From Carya illinoinensis (Eukaryota > Streptophyta > Magnoliopsida > Fagales > Juglandaceae): a DNA stretch of 64,000 bases. Of the stretch, positions 63,755-64,000 are shown one piece after another. Under the pieces are notes generated by a model. It worked only from the letters and a program-made list of their open reading frames with translations. It ran no database searches and had not been told where the DNA came from. The stretch covers positions 19,755,001-19,819,000 of the forward strand of contig NC_056758.1 in assembly GCF_018687715.1 (NCBI RefSeq), written 5' to 3'. The translations under genes were made by a program, and so were the position numbers. Within the stretch, counting starts at the first letter, position 1; each line of letters opens with the position of its first letter.

Positions 63755-63767
63755 AAGGGGGGGAGGA
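63755..63767 (+). other. Polypurine tract
   Basis: AAGGGGGGGAGGA, preceded by CAAATTTCGAGGACGAAATT, directly before the 3' LTR. Confidence 0.93.
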
Positions 63768-64000
63768 TGTGATGACCCGCTTTTACGTGTATTTTCACTG
63801 AAGGGTTGTTTTTAATTTAATTAATATATTAGTTTATTTATTTTGAATTAATGTGTTTTCAATTGGTTTTTAATTTATTTGATGTGTTTATTTTATTTAG
63901 TCGTTTTACGGTTTTTAAAATCGTTTTCGGCGGATCAGTTTTGGTTTCCGGAGTGAGGACTGGACCTCATTTCTTTTCCCTCATCTTTTCTTTTCTTTTC
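63768..64000 (+). repeat. 3' LTR, first 233 bp
   Basis: Identical to 58185-58417. Continues past the window. Confidence 0.95.

Larger units (their letters stand above)
58185..64000 (+). mobile_element. Young non-coding gypsy-type LTR element (LARD-like), 3' LTR cut by window end
   Basis: 5' LTR, exact primer site, a 3.3-kb interior, polypurine tract and the first 233 bp of the 3' LTR. The interior has no gag, protease, reverse transcriptase or integrase. The visible 3' LTR is identical to the 5' LTR over all 233 bp, so insertion was recent. Left flank is TTGAT (58180-58184); the matching duplication would be beyond the window. Confidence 0.93.

Overview
The window looks like nuclear DNA of a woody dicot. 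A Fagales-type genome is my guess, because one AT-rich MITE resembles ones I remember from walnut and oak relatives; this is not proven. It is almost wholly transposable elements, many nested and several bounded by exact target-site duplications (TSDs). The one clearly intact host gene is a four-exon FLOWERING LOCUS T (FT) on the minus strand, 43968 to 40871.

Layout. 1-4746: unclassified repeat-rich DNA with several tandem arrays. 4747-8800: a hAT DNA transposon with 8-bp TSD and a broken BED-finger transposase. 8831-15509: a Ty3/gypsy LTR retrotransposon with 5-bp TSD and a decayed gag but no pol. 15510-19421: old debris, namely a GA microsatellite, a truncated LINE tail and an Athila-like 3' end with LTR. 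19422-28139: a probable solo LTR split by a 5.6-kb LINE (20738-26367, 18-bp TSD). 28845-40552: a second LTR of that family split by a second LINE, which is itself split by a gypsy element (29693-34137, TSD CCCCA). That element keeps RNase H and integrase but has lost the rest of its 5' half. 40553-46800: FT and its flanks, with MITEs and inverted repeats. 46820-52990: an old minus-strand gag relic split by a 5,240-bp CACTA element. 53100-58184: a Mutator-type MITE, a 460-bp tandem duplication and a 32/64-bp array. 58185 to the window end: a very young gypsy-type LTR element with no recognisable coding sequence.

The most striking object is the CACTA element at 47287-52526. It has no transposase. 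Instead it carries intron-containing pieces of two unrelated cellular genes: the catalytic part of a PRMT5-type arginine methyltransferase and the start of the ATP-binding part of an ABCD-type half transporter. They are joined in frame inside one exon. The chimera later acquired a stop codon in the SAM-binding motif and lost one splice donor.

A second theme is a family of Tekay/Del-like LTR elements. Two members have had pol replaced by a shared 1.5-2.8 kb non-coding module, and one of these also lacks gag yet has identical LTR starts. Such elements must be moved in trans. The LTRs of all members keep an open frame ending in the same acidic peptide (AEPE[DE]AAxPx) just before a stop. Many inactivating changes in these elements are C-to-T or G-to-A, especially CGA to TGA, as expected of methylated silent DNA.
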